A stretch of 64,000 nucleotides of DNA from Euglena gracilis (taxonomy: Eukaryota; Euglenida; Euglenophyceae; Euglenales). Location: positions 21,508,930 to 21,572,929 of the forward strand of contig CP154957.1 in the NCBI GenBank assembly GCA_039621445.1, read 5' to 3'. Below the pieces are notes generated by a model. It saw nothing but the letters and a program-made list of their open reading frames with translations. It was not told where the DNA came from and made no database searches. Shown piece after piece: positions 19,946 through 30,176 of the stretch; position 1 is the stretch's first letter; each line of letters starts with the position of its first letter. Both the position numbers and the translations under genes were made by a program.

Positions 19946-20252
19946 CATTGCATCAGTGTGAACAGTTCTATTTGCCCCACATGCGACAGCAGCCTGGATT
20001 AAATTTCCAGGCAGGGGTGCTGTGCAACTTCTTCCAGGTTTTCTATGAACTGGAAATCGTTACGGAAGACGCGTATTATATGTGGAGGGAGCGAGACTCG
20101 CGCTGGGGCACTGACCAAGCCCTGAAGGAGGTGCAGTCTTTCCTTATGTTCCTCGAGAATGGCGATGCGGAGGTTGGCGAGGAGGAGGAAGCCGCTGGAG
20201 ACGGGCAGGGCAATGTCGCAACCGTACACGGAGAAAGCTCTCTGTTATGCAG
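19946..20252 (+). CDS. eIF4G-type scaffold, W2 domain end and acidic tail
   Basis: Starts in phase 1 after TTTTTTTCCAG. Encodes LHQCEQFYLPHMRQQPGLNF, QAGVLCNFFQVFYELEIVTE, DAYYMWRERDSRWGTDQALK and EVQSFLMFLEN. It matches the closing W2 motif of eIF4G/DAP5/eIF5 proteins: L-x-x-FF-x-x-x-Y-D/E-x-x-I/V-V, then E-x-A-x-x-x-W, and the final V-x-x-F/W-L-x-x-L. The acidic run EVGEEEEAA follows. The donor CTGTTATGCAG/GTTCCA is in phase 2, so at least one more exon should follow; it and the stop codon were not found. Confidence 0.9.
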
Positions 20253-21280
20253 GTTCCATGTGCGATTTCAGTTGACGTTTAGATTATCTCCTGCACATCA
20301 CCATTTCGTTTTGCAGTTTGTTGTTTTTGTCCACTGGGTTATTGAAATTCAACGGAAAATCATGTGTTTTTTATTTTTGCCAATTTTGGCATGGTATCCA
20401 GCCCTTTGCTGGTCCATAAGATTTCGAAGCAGGGGGGGGGGTCCGACCCACCCGATGGAGGGGGTCCGCACCCCCCCCCCAAGGCATCCGTGCCCCCTCC
20501 GTCAAAAAACGATGATCCAGAGTGCCCACCTCAAACGATGTTCCAGATGCTCTGGAGCATCCTCCTGCATTTTTGCATGGAGGTTCCAAAAGACCACAAT
20601 TGAGAACGTTGTTATTTTAGGGCCTTGCAAGCAGTTGCGTGCGAAAGGGCTTGCCAGCAAAAGGGAGTCGCAGGCAAGGAGTTTTTTATTTTTTCTTTTT
20701 CTGCCCCATGGAGGAACGACCTCGAACGACGTTCAAGGATGCTCCAAAGCGTCCTCCAATGGAGCCTCCAACTGCACCTACTCCCCCCCCCCCGGGAAAT
20801 TGTCATGCCGGAGAACCTGTCAGGGTTGTGCCCAGGAAACTGTTAGCGTCCCTGGTACTGGCCAACCTGGAGGGGGGGGGGGGAGGGAACCTTGCCGGTT
20901 CCCAATTGAAGGTGGCTGCTGAGATTTTGGCATCCAAATGGCATCCGTTGAGGGACAAGCTGCAATTTCACGCGGTTGGGGAATGGACAGGGCCCTGCAG
21001 CTGGGCAGTGAGGTCGTTCTCCCCTCCGTGGGCAGCGTGTGGCACACAATGTCCAAAGCCAGTGCCGGTCAATGAGGATGGCTGTGGAGAGGTGGATGGA
21101 AGACCCGTGGGGCCCCGGATGGCCACCCAGAGCGTGCTGTGAGGGATGGCCCGCCTCGCCGTTTGATTGGCGGTGCGTTTGTTTCTTTTCCCTTTTCCGG
21201 GGATGATCAGAAAAAAATTAAAGGCATAGCATATTTTTTGCCCTTGAGCCAGCCCCTTCTCTTATGATCCTCTCCAGATC
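20253..21280 (+). other. Region after the last recognised exon
   Basis: The 3' exon and poly(A) signal of the gene should lie here but could not be fixed. Open, fairly GC-rich stretches at 20700-20840 (EERPRTTFKDAPKRPPMEP) and 20890-21140 are candidates. They sit in different frames on either side of a C-run and a G-run, and have no recognisable motif. C/G-runs occur at 20432-20480, 20786-20795 and 20871-20882. Confidence 0.35.
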
Positions 21281-21672
21281 AGGCTTCTGCTTAAGGGATT
21301 GCAGTACCCCCGGGGGGGGGGGGCTGGACTGCAGCTAGTCCAAATTTGGCTAGTGGGATTTCTAGCAGACCCCCCCCCCCGGGGGGGTGGGGTCTGCTAG
21401 CAGGGCTAGCTAGTGGAAATTTTTTTTCCAGTGACCGGCGCAAAGTGCCGGAAATTTTTTTGGGAAATTTTTTTGCCCGTTTTTGGCCATTTTTGGGAAG
21501 TTTTGGAACAAATCAGCCAAAAACCTATTAAAAACCTCATTTCCACCTCGGCGCGCAGAGGAAAAAAAATTTCCAGTTGGGGGGGAGGGGGGTCTAGCTA
21601 GTCCATTTTTTCCAGTGCCCAGCCGATTGGCTAGCCAGTACCCCCCCCCCGGGGTCCTTAAGCAAAATCCTG
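21281..21672. mobile_element. Non-autonomous TIR element with 9-base target-site duplication
   Basis: The left end AGGCTTCTGCTTAAGG and the reverse-complemented right end CAGGATTTTGCTTAAGG face each other. CTCCAGATC stands directly outside both (21272-21280 and 21673-21681). Inside are GGGGG/CCCCC junctions, CTAGC-rich palindromes, the core GACCGGCGCAAAGTGCCGG beside a T-run, and a block that is the reverse complement of the 5.6-5.75 kb element. No coding content. Confidence 0.87.
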
Positions 21673-23105
21673 CTCCAGATCCCACAAAGAAAGATTTTTT
21701 TGTCAGCCATCACCACAGCCCAATTTTCCATTGAAGTGGAACCGTTCAATCATGAGGATGCCTAAAAAGCAGTGCTGGCAAGAGGGAAAAGATTCCAAAG
21801 TTCGTCCAACAATTCCTCCCCCCCCCCCTTTCTCGGGTGCGGAGAAAGTAATATATTTTTCTCTTAGAAACCAGGTGAAAATGATCTGGAAAAAAATGAT
21901 TAAATTTTATGATTTTATTGAAAAACCCCCAATTCAGTGAAGAAGAGATTTAGAAGTCATGCGTTTGGGGAAGCGGCGATGGGTCTATACGAACCATTGC
22001 AGGGTGTTGCCCAAACAACAGGCAAGGGTCAAGAGGATCAATCCAATACCTTCGCAGGCTGCAGGAGGGTTACCTGGTCTTCACCAAACCCTGGCAAACC
22101 TGCACTTTCCACCCTCCAAGTTTGGCTGAGAGAATCAAACTCCGCTGAAGGACACCAGCCGGCCCTGGCGCCGGTGTGGGCAAGATGGATCTCTGCCCCC
22201 TGAGGTTGCCTTTGGCGAGGCAGGATCCAGCCTTTCCGGACGGTGGCCTATGCGCTGCCTGACCCCACACTGACCCTCCTCTGTTGCTGCCCCGGGTTGC
22301 ATTCTTCTTCAGTCTTCTTTTCTGCCACCGGGGGGGGGAGGGCTGAATGGGAACCCAGTGAACCCTGTGGGGGGGTGGGGGGCAGGGTTTAATAAGGAGG
22401 GTGTACGGGGAAGAGGACCCATCTTAATTTGTGATGGTCGGGGCCCTCTTGACAGGTGTTGGTGGGGGAGGTGCTCCGGTCCAGGAGGGGACGGAGGAAA
22501 GTGACTGACTGGTTTTTGGCTCTGGACTCCCTGGGTCCCCCTTCCCCCCCCCCCCACCTCCTGGCCGAGGGGAAGGGGGTTCGGGGACCCCCCCCCCCTC
22601 AGGATTGTATGGGAATCCCCGAAACCCCATGGGTTCCCACCAGTCACCCACTCCCCCCCCCCTTGGAAGGGTCCATCACTCTCGCCACCTGCACCAAAAA
22701 TGGATTTCGGCGAAAAATGGCTCCAAGGGGAAGGGTCCCCACCTGGCCTAACACGGGACCCCAGGGGGGGTCGCCCAAAAATTGGGCTGTCTAAAAGCAT
22801 TTCCCAAAAAAATTTAGGGTGCTCTATGCCGAAACCAGTACTTTTTGAAAAGGAAAGTGACTCCCTTCCCCCTCCCACGCGTGGGGGTTTGGTAAGCAAT
22901 GGTGTGGTCCCGACCTCAGGGGGGGGAGATGCCTGAGCCCCCAAGAGGTCAAAGTTTTTCTTTCCACGGCTTTGTGACATTTTTTTGGATTTTCAACAAA
23001 TTTTCACCCCAAAGTTCCCAAAATGATATTTCGGCCGATTTTGGGAGGCAAAAAATTTTTCGGCCCGGCGCTTTGTGCCAGGCCAAGGATTGGTCACCCG
23101 GACTC

Positions 23106-23655
23106 AGGTGGGGGGGGCAATTGACAACCGCAATTTTTTCCGCAATTTTTCTGCAATTTTTTGCATTTTCCACATTTTTTTTCGCATGAACCTGAACTGG
23201 AAGGCGAAGTGAATTCTGGCCATTTCTTGAATGCTTCACAAGGGCTCCCACGTGCCTTTACTATTTTGTTGCAAGTTTGCCAAATTTTGCCAAATTTTGC
23301 AAATTTTCACAAATTTTGGCAATTTTCCAGTTTTTTTTTTGAAAGGTTTTCCCCAGTTTCTGCTGGGCAATAATTTGTACATTCAGAAGAATTTCACATC
23401 CTGACCAGATTTAACCTGATACCAAATTTTTGTGAATTTTTTCCACTTTTCCCCACCCAAGACATTCCATATTTCCAGAATCAGCATTCAAACTTACAAA
23501 AAATGATGTTTTTGGACCTTTTTTTGAAAAAAAAATGTGAATAACTGCTCAAAATTTATGTGCTGCTCAAAACTAATATTATTTGCCCCCCCCCTGAGAA
23601 GGGGGCAAAAAAGAGGATGGCTGCCAAATTGATATCGGAGGCCTTCAGGAAGTTC
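23106..23655. repeat. Partial, rearranged relative of the 8.6-9.0 kb element
   Basis: CAGGTGGGGGGGGCAATTGA (23106) leads into CCGCAATTTTTTCCGCAATT, as at the left end of 8566-9047. AATTGATATCGGAGGCCTTC at 23628-23647 is the reverse complement of its right end (9013-9035). The parts are not in simple TIR order, so this copy is broken or composite. GGCCCGGCGCTTTGTGCCAG just upstream (23062) is the hairpin core of the other family. Confidence 0.7.
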
Positions 23656-24449
23656 GCAGGAAAATGCAGAAATTGCGGGTTTGGAAACTGGCACACTTCT
23701 GCTGGAGGGGACTTTGAAAATTTTCATGCATTTGGTCATTTTGCGACATATGTGTTTTGAGAAGTTATTCTTATTAGTGGTCCAGTGGGGGGGGGGGGAA
23801 GTAGTAGGTAGTATGGAGTGACCCGCGTCCGACCTTCGGGGAAAGTTGGGGTTGTTGATTGGAATAGGGTTAGGGTTACGGCCATTGGGCCCCAATTATT
23901 AGCAATTTAGGAAGAAGGTCTGCCGCAATCCGGACCAAGTTGGGCCGGATTTAGGTCGAATTCTGGCATTTTTTTTTAAGGCAAACGGGCTACCCAAAAA
24001 TCTACCCACCCACACCTGCCTTTAGATCAAACCCTGGTGGGGGTGGACAACCCCCACCCTCCATTCATAGATTCATTGGGTTCCATTGGGATGGGTGTTC
24101 AGCCCTGGGACTCCCCCACCCCAATCCATTCTCCAGGGAATCCTCCTTCCAGAGAATCCGGCGGCGCCGAAAGTAGTTCAGTCAGGCCTTCCGTTTTCTG
24201 ATTAAGCACCCCCCCCCCGGTTCTCACCCATCTTTTCAAAGGTCATCGTCACGGGGAGGTTTATTTTGTGTGCAATTGTAAGGGAAATTTCTCAAATATT
24301 TCGAAATTTCTGCAATTTCTGAGACCTGATTTGGTGAGGTATTGTTGATTTCTGCATCCAAATGTGTGTAAGTTCAACAATGGACCTCCAAAAGTAGGGG
24401 AACTCCTCCTCTTTGGCGCGAAGCGCCGAATTTTTTTTGCAGTCAAATT

Positions 24450-24563
24450 CCTCCCCCCTTGTCTAAGCACCACCCCCCCGGTTCTTACCCATATTTTGGC
24501 AAAATAGCCCCCCCTCCCCCCGGTTCTTACCCATCTTTTGTGGTGCTTAGACAAGGGGGGAGG
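24450..24563. repeat. Short palindromic element with perfect 24-base inverted ends
   Basis: Positions 24450-24473 and 24540-24563 are exact reverse complements (core CTTGTCTAAGCACCAC). The loop contains two direct copies of CCGGTTCTTACCCAT, and a third near-copy lies at 24218. Just upstream, TTTGGCGCGAAGCGCCGAAT (24413) repeats the hairpin core plus T-run seen in the larger elements. Confidence 0.85.
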
Positions 24564-25099
24564 TACAACCAGAAACTTTGGAATATGTATTTCCTACAAT
24601 TTTGACATCAAATAAAGGCTTCATTTTTTTTAATTGTCATCATTACAATTTTTGCGTGGAATCTGGCCTGGGCCTCCAAGCAGAGCTCTCACCACCTCCA
24701 CTTTTTTTTGTTTTCTTACTGGCATTGCTCTCTGAAGGCACATTGACCCTAGTACGACAGCAGAGGTGGCAATGGCAATTAGCCTCAGGGGCAGACACAT
24801 AGGTTGTACATTTTTGCTTGATTTGGAAGCCATGTCCCCCCCAAAAAGCATCAAAGTGGCTTTGTGTGTTTTTCTTGACATTTTAGTGTTTAACGTTTTT
24901 GAGAGTCCACCCCCCCCCCCAGTCAACCCATTTCGATACCGAAAGGCTTCTCTGGCCAGGGTTTTGGTTCTTTTTTCTTTCTGGAGCTTTGGACAGGAAA
25001 GCTCAGCTTGTCCAATATTGGTTTGCAAAACGTTGGGCTCCTTCCCCTCCTTGACTAAAAGCCAAACTCTCGAAATACTTTCTTTTGGTGTGTGCTGGT

Positions 25100-25830
25100 G
25101 ACATCAAAAAGTCGCATTTTCCCTCAATTGTTCCATATTTGTCCCCTGCTTTGCATGAGTTTTCATATTCTGGCATATTTTGTTGATTAACCGCTTTTTT
25201 TTATTTATTAATTTTTTGCTCCAGTTTTGCATTTTTTTCTTCATATTTTGATACATTTTCATGTTTTGGAAGAAAATCTTTTTTTTGAATTTTTCCCCTC
25301 AAAATCTCAAACTTTTTGTTTAACATAATTTCCAATTCTAAAGAATGATTGTCTATTGTTTTTTTAATAAAGGTTTTGTTTAAAGGTTTTGCTTTTTGCA
25401 ACTATTTTTATTTGTTTCCATTTTTTGCAGATTTTTACCAAAATATGAGAATTTATGTTGCAGAGAGTTTCAAATCAATGAATTGTTTTATTTGCAACAA
25501 TTAAAGCATGGCCTCTAGTATTTCGCCAATTTCTCTGAATCAAAAGAGCCTCTTCTTCAAAGTCAAAAACCATGCCTTTTTTATCTCCAGAACCAATGCA
25601 TGTTTGACAGTTATTTTTTCCCTCTTTTTAATTTTTTTTCATTTCTTATGTATTTTTTTATTTCACATATTATTGTTTTTTTATTTTTTTATTTGGTTTT
25701 TTACATAATTTTTTATAATAAAACTGTTTTTTTTATTTCACAAGGATTTTTTTTATTGGATTGTTTATTTGAAGTGTTTTTTCGAAATGTTTTTATTCAA
25801 GAATTTTTCAGGGGATTTCAGACAATTTTG
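25100..25830. other. AT-rich, T-skewed block
   Basis: T-rich on the + strand, with very few C/G-runs, unlike its surroundings. The - strand has a 66-residue open frame (25401-25201) rich in Lys/Glu/Asn and heptad-like (ELEIMLNKKFEILRGKIQKK), which could be a coiled-coil fragment or a by-product of composition. It resembles in composition the AT-rich core at 11.6-12.2 kb. Confidence 0.45.
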
Positions 25831-27235
25831 GGTGGTGGGTGGGTTGACCCCCCCCCGGGTTGGGGTTGTTGGGTGGGAAGATTTGGGCCCGAAAAAAGTG
25901 CCCCCCACCCTGTGTCCAACAACCCCCTCCCCCCAGTCGGAGGGCACCTCTTCGGAGGTTTGGCCAGATTTTTTGGTCCAGCCAGAAAAAATGCCCAAAA
26001 TCGGCGAAAAATTGGCTAGAAAGACTATTTTTGGCACACAAAAAATGTCGAAATTGCCGAAATTAGCGTTAGAAGGAAATTTTTTATTTGGTTATGTTTT
26101 GGTCTTTTTTACTTGGTCATGTTATTTGGGGGAGTCTGGGCACTTGATTTTTTTGGACCTCTTGTCTGACGAGTCCCCCCCCTCCCACCGACCAATCAAG
26201 GACACCTTTTTGGTCACAACCCAGTGTCCAACCACCAACTCCCCCCCCCTGTTCGGGACAGAGGGTACCGGTTCGGTTGTTGGACATGGGGGGTCAGTCT
26301 ATGGTTTCCAGCAACCCCCCCCCAAATATTAGCAACCCTTGGCCGGTTTTCGCCCGACACCCAAATATAACCCACCCTCATTCAGGGGGGGCATTGGCCC
26401 GTCAGGTGGCAGTTGCCCAGGCGAGAGGAGGAACTAAATGCTGGTTGCCCCAGTGAGGTATGTTCTGATGGATGAGATGAGTTGAAAAGGTTGGGTAGCC
26501 TCCTCTGCTGTTGACCAGGACAGGGAGCTTCGGAAGCCATTGCGCCCTGCACAATGCGCTTTCACGCTTTCCAGGACATTTGCCCTCCCAGCCTGGTTTG
26601 TTTTGTGTTTGATTGCGTGTTGATTTGCCATGTCAAAGGAACACTCTTTATGGTGAGGATCCATTGGTTCATTGAAAGGAGAGGTTTGCTTTGAAAGGGA
26701 CTTTGCCAAAATGAGATTGAGATGATTTTTGGGAGTTTTGTGATTTGTGTGGATAAGTTTTGCTTTTTTTTTTGCAAAAAAAAGAGGCCAATATGGCAAA
26801 AGCCACAATGAATGCCAAAATAACAAACTCGCAAAAACCTACAACCTATAATAAGTTTCCCCAATGCAAGAGAAAATCCAGGATTGTGAAACAGATCCCT
26901 GAAATTCGCGTATCACCTCAGCTACAAGGGATGAAAATGGAGAAATTCTGAGCTTGGCCACATCTCAATTTTCAGGTGATGGGAAATAGCTGTGTGAAAT
27001 CTCGCATTCAGGCATTTCCCACCAACGGGGAAATTGGACTGGCCAGAGGGAGGGGGGGGGGTCAGTGGCTTTTTTCCCTTCCCATTTTCACACCAAGAAG
27101 TTGCTTTTTGCAGTGCTGTGGAATTGGGCCAGATTTGGGATGAGCTTGTCCAAGAAAAAAAAATGCAGGAAAGCCCAGACTCAGCAAATTGTACGAATTT
27201 CGACCCAGACCTATGGGTGGTGTCAGGGGGGGGGG

Positions 27236-27640
27236 GGAATGCAATTTGCATAATTTGCATTTTTTTGCATAATCGGCTTTTCCCGAAATTTGCATTTTTT
27301 TGCATTTTTTTGCATTTTTTTGCATAAAATATTTTCCCCGGAAAATTTTTTTGTAGTTGGTTGCCATATGATTGAATTTTTTTGCATATTTTTGCATTTT
27401 CTACATATAATATTTTGCCCTGGAAAAAAATTTTTCTTGTTGGTTGCCATATTTATGGATTTTTTTTGCATTTTTTTGCATTTTTTTGCATAAAATATTT
27501 TGCCCTGGAAATTTTTTTTGATCTTAGGCAGCAAAGCTCTGTTATATTCCAGCTTTTTCTCAGGTTTTTCATGCAAGTTGCATTTTTTTTGCATTTTTTT
27601 GCATTTTTTTGCATTTTTTTGCATTTTTTTGACTTGCATA
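27236..27640 (+). repeat. TTTTTTTGCA tandem repeats with a longer overlying period
   Basis: Runs of the 10-base unit TTTTTTTGCA occur near 27257, 27293-27325, 27460-27490 and 27578-27630. Between runs a longer block repeats three times: TGCATAAAATATTTT, a CCCYGGAAA stretch, a T-run, then (in two of the three) GTTGGTTGCCATAT. It is a higher-order simple repeat with no coding content. Confidence 0.85.
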
Positions 27641-27839
27641 ATTTGAAGGGCCCAGTTGCATTTTTTCCCCCCCCCTGGTGGTGTGACCGCCTGTGTGACC
27701 CCTTCCCCAGGGGGTGGGATTTGGGAGTGGGTGGGGTGGGGTGCACCATCAGTCAGTCTGGCCCAGCCTTTGGCCGGGCCAGAAAAAAAATTACCGAGTT
27801 TTCGGTCAATTTTTGGTGGTTTTGGGTGGGTCCACCATC

Positions 27840-27866
27840 GGGGGGGGGGGGGGGGGGGGGGGGGGG
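27840..27866 (+). repeat. Longest G-homopolymer of the window
   Basis: About 27 consecutive G. Many shorter G- or C-runs of 8-18 bases occur across 1-28 kb, mostly at element junctions. Assembly or read errors in length are likely here. Confidence 0.8.
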
Positions 27867-28420
27867 TCATGCGTGAATGGGTTCTAAATAAAGGTGGGTG
27901 GGTTTGGGCCTGGGAAAACATCCTCCCGGGGCGGGGGCAGGGTCTCCAACCCATTTTGACAGCGTTTTTCAGATTTTTGAATGCTAAACACTCTTTTATC
28001 TCAGCGATTAGAGAGATAGAAATATCACTCCCTGCGGAGGATGTGCAGGCAGATTTGTAAGAAAAAATGTCGAAAGATTTGGAGAAGTTCTGAATTTATC
28101 GAAGAAACTACCCAGGTTTAGGAAATTGTTGATGCAATTCAACCGTACGTTCAAGATGTGTCTGACCCCCCCCTGGGAGTTATTTGATTGGGTTTTTCGA
28201 GTGATGGATTGGGGTTTGGCTCGAGAGCGACCGAATCCCATCCGTATGCATTTTTGAGTTTTTTTGTTCAGAATCGGGTGTTTTTTTTAATAAAAGCGAG
28301 CCACTGATTTTTTGAAAGTGGAAATTTGCCCCCCACCTGGGATTGGTTGCAGGATTGGAATGGTGTGGTCAAATCACCGATGCAAATGCAGCATGAAACA
28401 TGAATTTTTTTGTAAAAAAA

Positions 28421-29740
28421 ATGCCATTTCACACACCGGATTCACGCTGTACGTGTTTCTTTGTTTCATATTTTCTTTGGTTGGGTTGGTTTAATGTCCT
28501 GCTGTTGTTGAGTTGAACACCTGCCACCGCCCCACCCCCCACATGACCCAGTGACCTCTTTTTGACCAGAAGTCCTGCATCATGAGGCAACTCTGTTTGC
28601 TTTTAATTTGTCCAGCATTGCACACAATTTTTTGAATTTTGTTTGTTTGTCTTGCATATTTGTCTGTGTTTCTTCACGAAGGACACGCGCCATTCATGGC
28701 TGGTTCCTTGTGCCTTGGATTTGATTCTAGATTGGTTACTTTTCACTGCAGAGTTGCCTGCCGCAGGGACCGCACTGTGACAGACAGCTGGTCTGTCAGG
28801 GAACGTTACGATGCAGGGGTCCATCCCCTCCTCCCTTCTTCCCACCACCGCCCGAACCATTTCAGTGTACCATCCCTGACCTCAGGACCTCAGGACCAGG
28901 GCGTTGAGACGCTTTCACATAACCTGGATTCATGGCTAGCTTAGGCGGCGTAAATTGCCCAAAACTTTAAGAGGGTTTGTAGCGGAAACGAAGGGAAAAC
29001 CGCTTTGTCCATTTTTTGGCATTTCTCGGAAGAGGCCGTTTTTTGTGATGTTTATAGTGTATAAGAGGCCAAAATGAGTGAAAAGGGGCATAAATTTTTC
29101 AGCCGATGCCCAAATCGGCAGAAAGCACCACGAATTGTCAAACAAAGCGAAAAACCGCTTCGTCACTGTCCAAATCTACTTCACTCCTGAGGTGAAGAAA
29201 CGCAAAAGACGACCCATAATCGGGGCCTTGCGAGAACCGGGAGGCCAGGGGGAGGGGAATATCCGAATCTCATAATGGGGGTCTCGCGAGAACCGCAAGA
29301 GCAGGGGCGGCGGACATTGCCAAAATCCGCTGTCTTATCGAACGTTCTCAAGCAGAAACGAGAAGCCTTGAGGGGCGAGGGAGAAGATTGACAGCAAACA
29401 CCCCCAAAAACTATTCAAAATGTCCTCTAGAAAGCGCAGCACGCTCCCCCTGACGATTCAATTTTTTTGACCTTGACTTTGAAGGCCCGAGTCGCCATGC
29501 GGGCCTCGAAAACGTACATAAGATGAAACTTGAACCCTCTTGCGCACCGTGCGCGGGATCCGTCCCCCCGCCCAGCGGGGCGCATGGCGGCGTAGGATCT
29601 TTTTACAAAATTCTCGAAGGGATTTCTTCGGGAATTTTTTGGGTGCATTTTTTGTTCAAAACAGGAGGGGCTCAAATCCCTCTTCCACACACACAGACAC
29701 ACACACACACACACACATACACACACACACACACGCGCGC

Positions 29741-29771
<31 letters not shown>

Positions 29772-30176
29772 TTTTAAACGATCCTCGCTATCTCGATTTT
29801 CTCCCAGTCCCTTGTGTTTGACATTCCCGACCTTGATTTACATAGGGGGGGTGGGCCTCCACCCCCCTTGCTGCCCTTCCCCTGCCATCACCAGATCTAA
29901 AAGAGAAGACATCCTATTCATTGGACACGGCAGACCAAAACAAACTTGAAGATCTGTTCGGGGGGTGTTGGATGGGCGGCGCTCGCTTCTGCTTCCCAAT
30001 TAAAAACTTAAACCCGACTTCAAAAATTCAAAGTTGACTTCGAAAATTTGACCCGAAGTCAAATTTGCAATCTCGAACTTGAATTCAATAATTCACCTCA
30101 GGGTCTTCACCGTAATTCACCAAAAACAAACCTCTCTGGATGGAATGGACAAATGAACATTTTTTGAAAACATGAA
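28421..30176 (+). repeat. Macrosatellite unit 1
   Basis: The longest unit (1756 bases). Its microsatellite (29687-29770) is compound: CA with GA and TA interruptions plus a GC run. It alone has a 31-base inverted segment at 30043-30073. GGTTGGGTTGG near 28480 is a private duplication. Confidence 0.95.

Larger units (their letters stand above)
21682..28420. other. Non-coding, repeat-rich stretch between gene and macrosatellite
   Basis: No gene was recognised. Contents include C/G-run junctions throughout, the repeats listed separately at 23.1, 24.45, 25.1 and 27.2 kb, and two TTAGGG-like units at 23864-23877. A more GC-rich open piece at 21960-22250 reads in one frame as QEGYLVFTKPWQTCTFHP and neighbours; it may be an exon of an unknown gene but shows no known motif. 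Confidence 0.5.

Noticed and set aside
23864-23880. Telomere repeat (GGGTTAGGGTTA)
   Set aside because: Only about two units, internal, and not at an array or chromosome end; chance or a trivial interstitial trace.
27236-27640. CRISPR-like array
   Set aside because: The repeat is a 10-base T-rich unit without unique spacers in a eukaryotic context; it is simple-sequence DNA.
28639-28944. 101-residue + strand and 85-residue - strand open frames present in most array units
   Set aside because: They overlap on opposite strands over the same bases, so their recurrence reflects DNA identity. Amino-acid changes between units show no bias to conservative sites, and no domain is recognisable.
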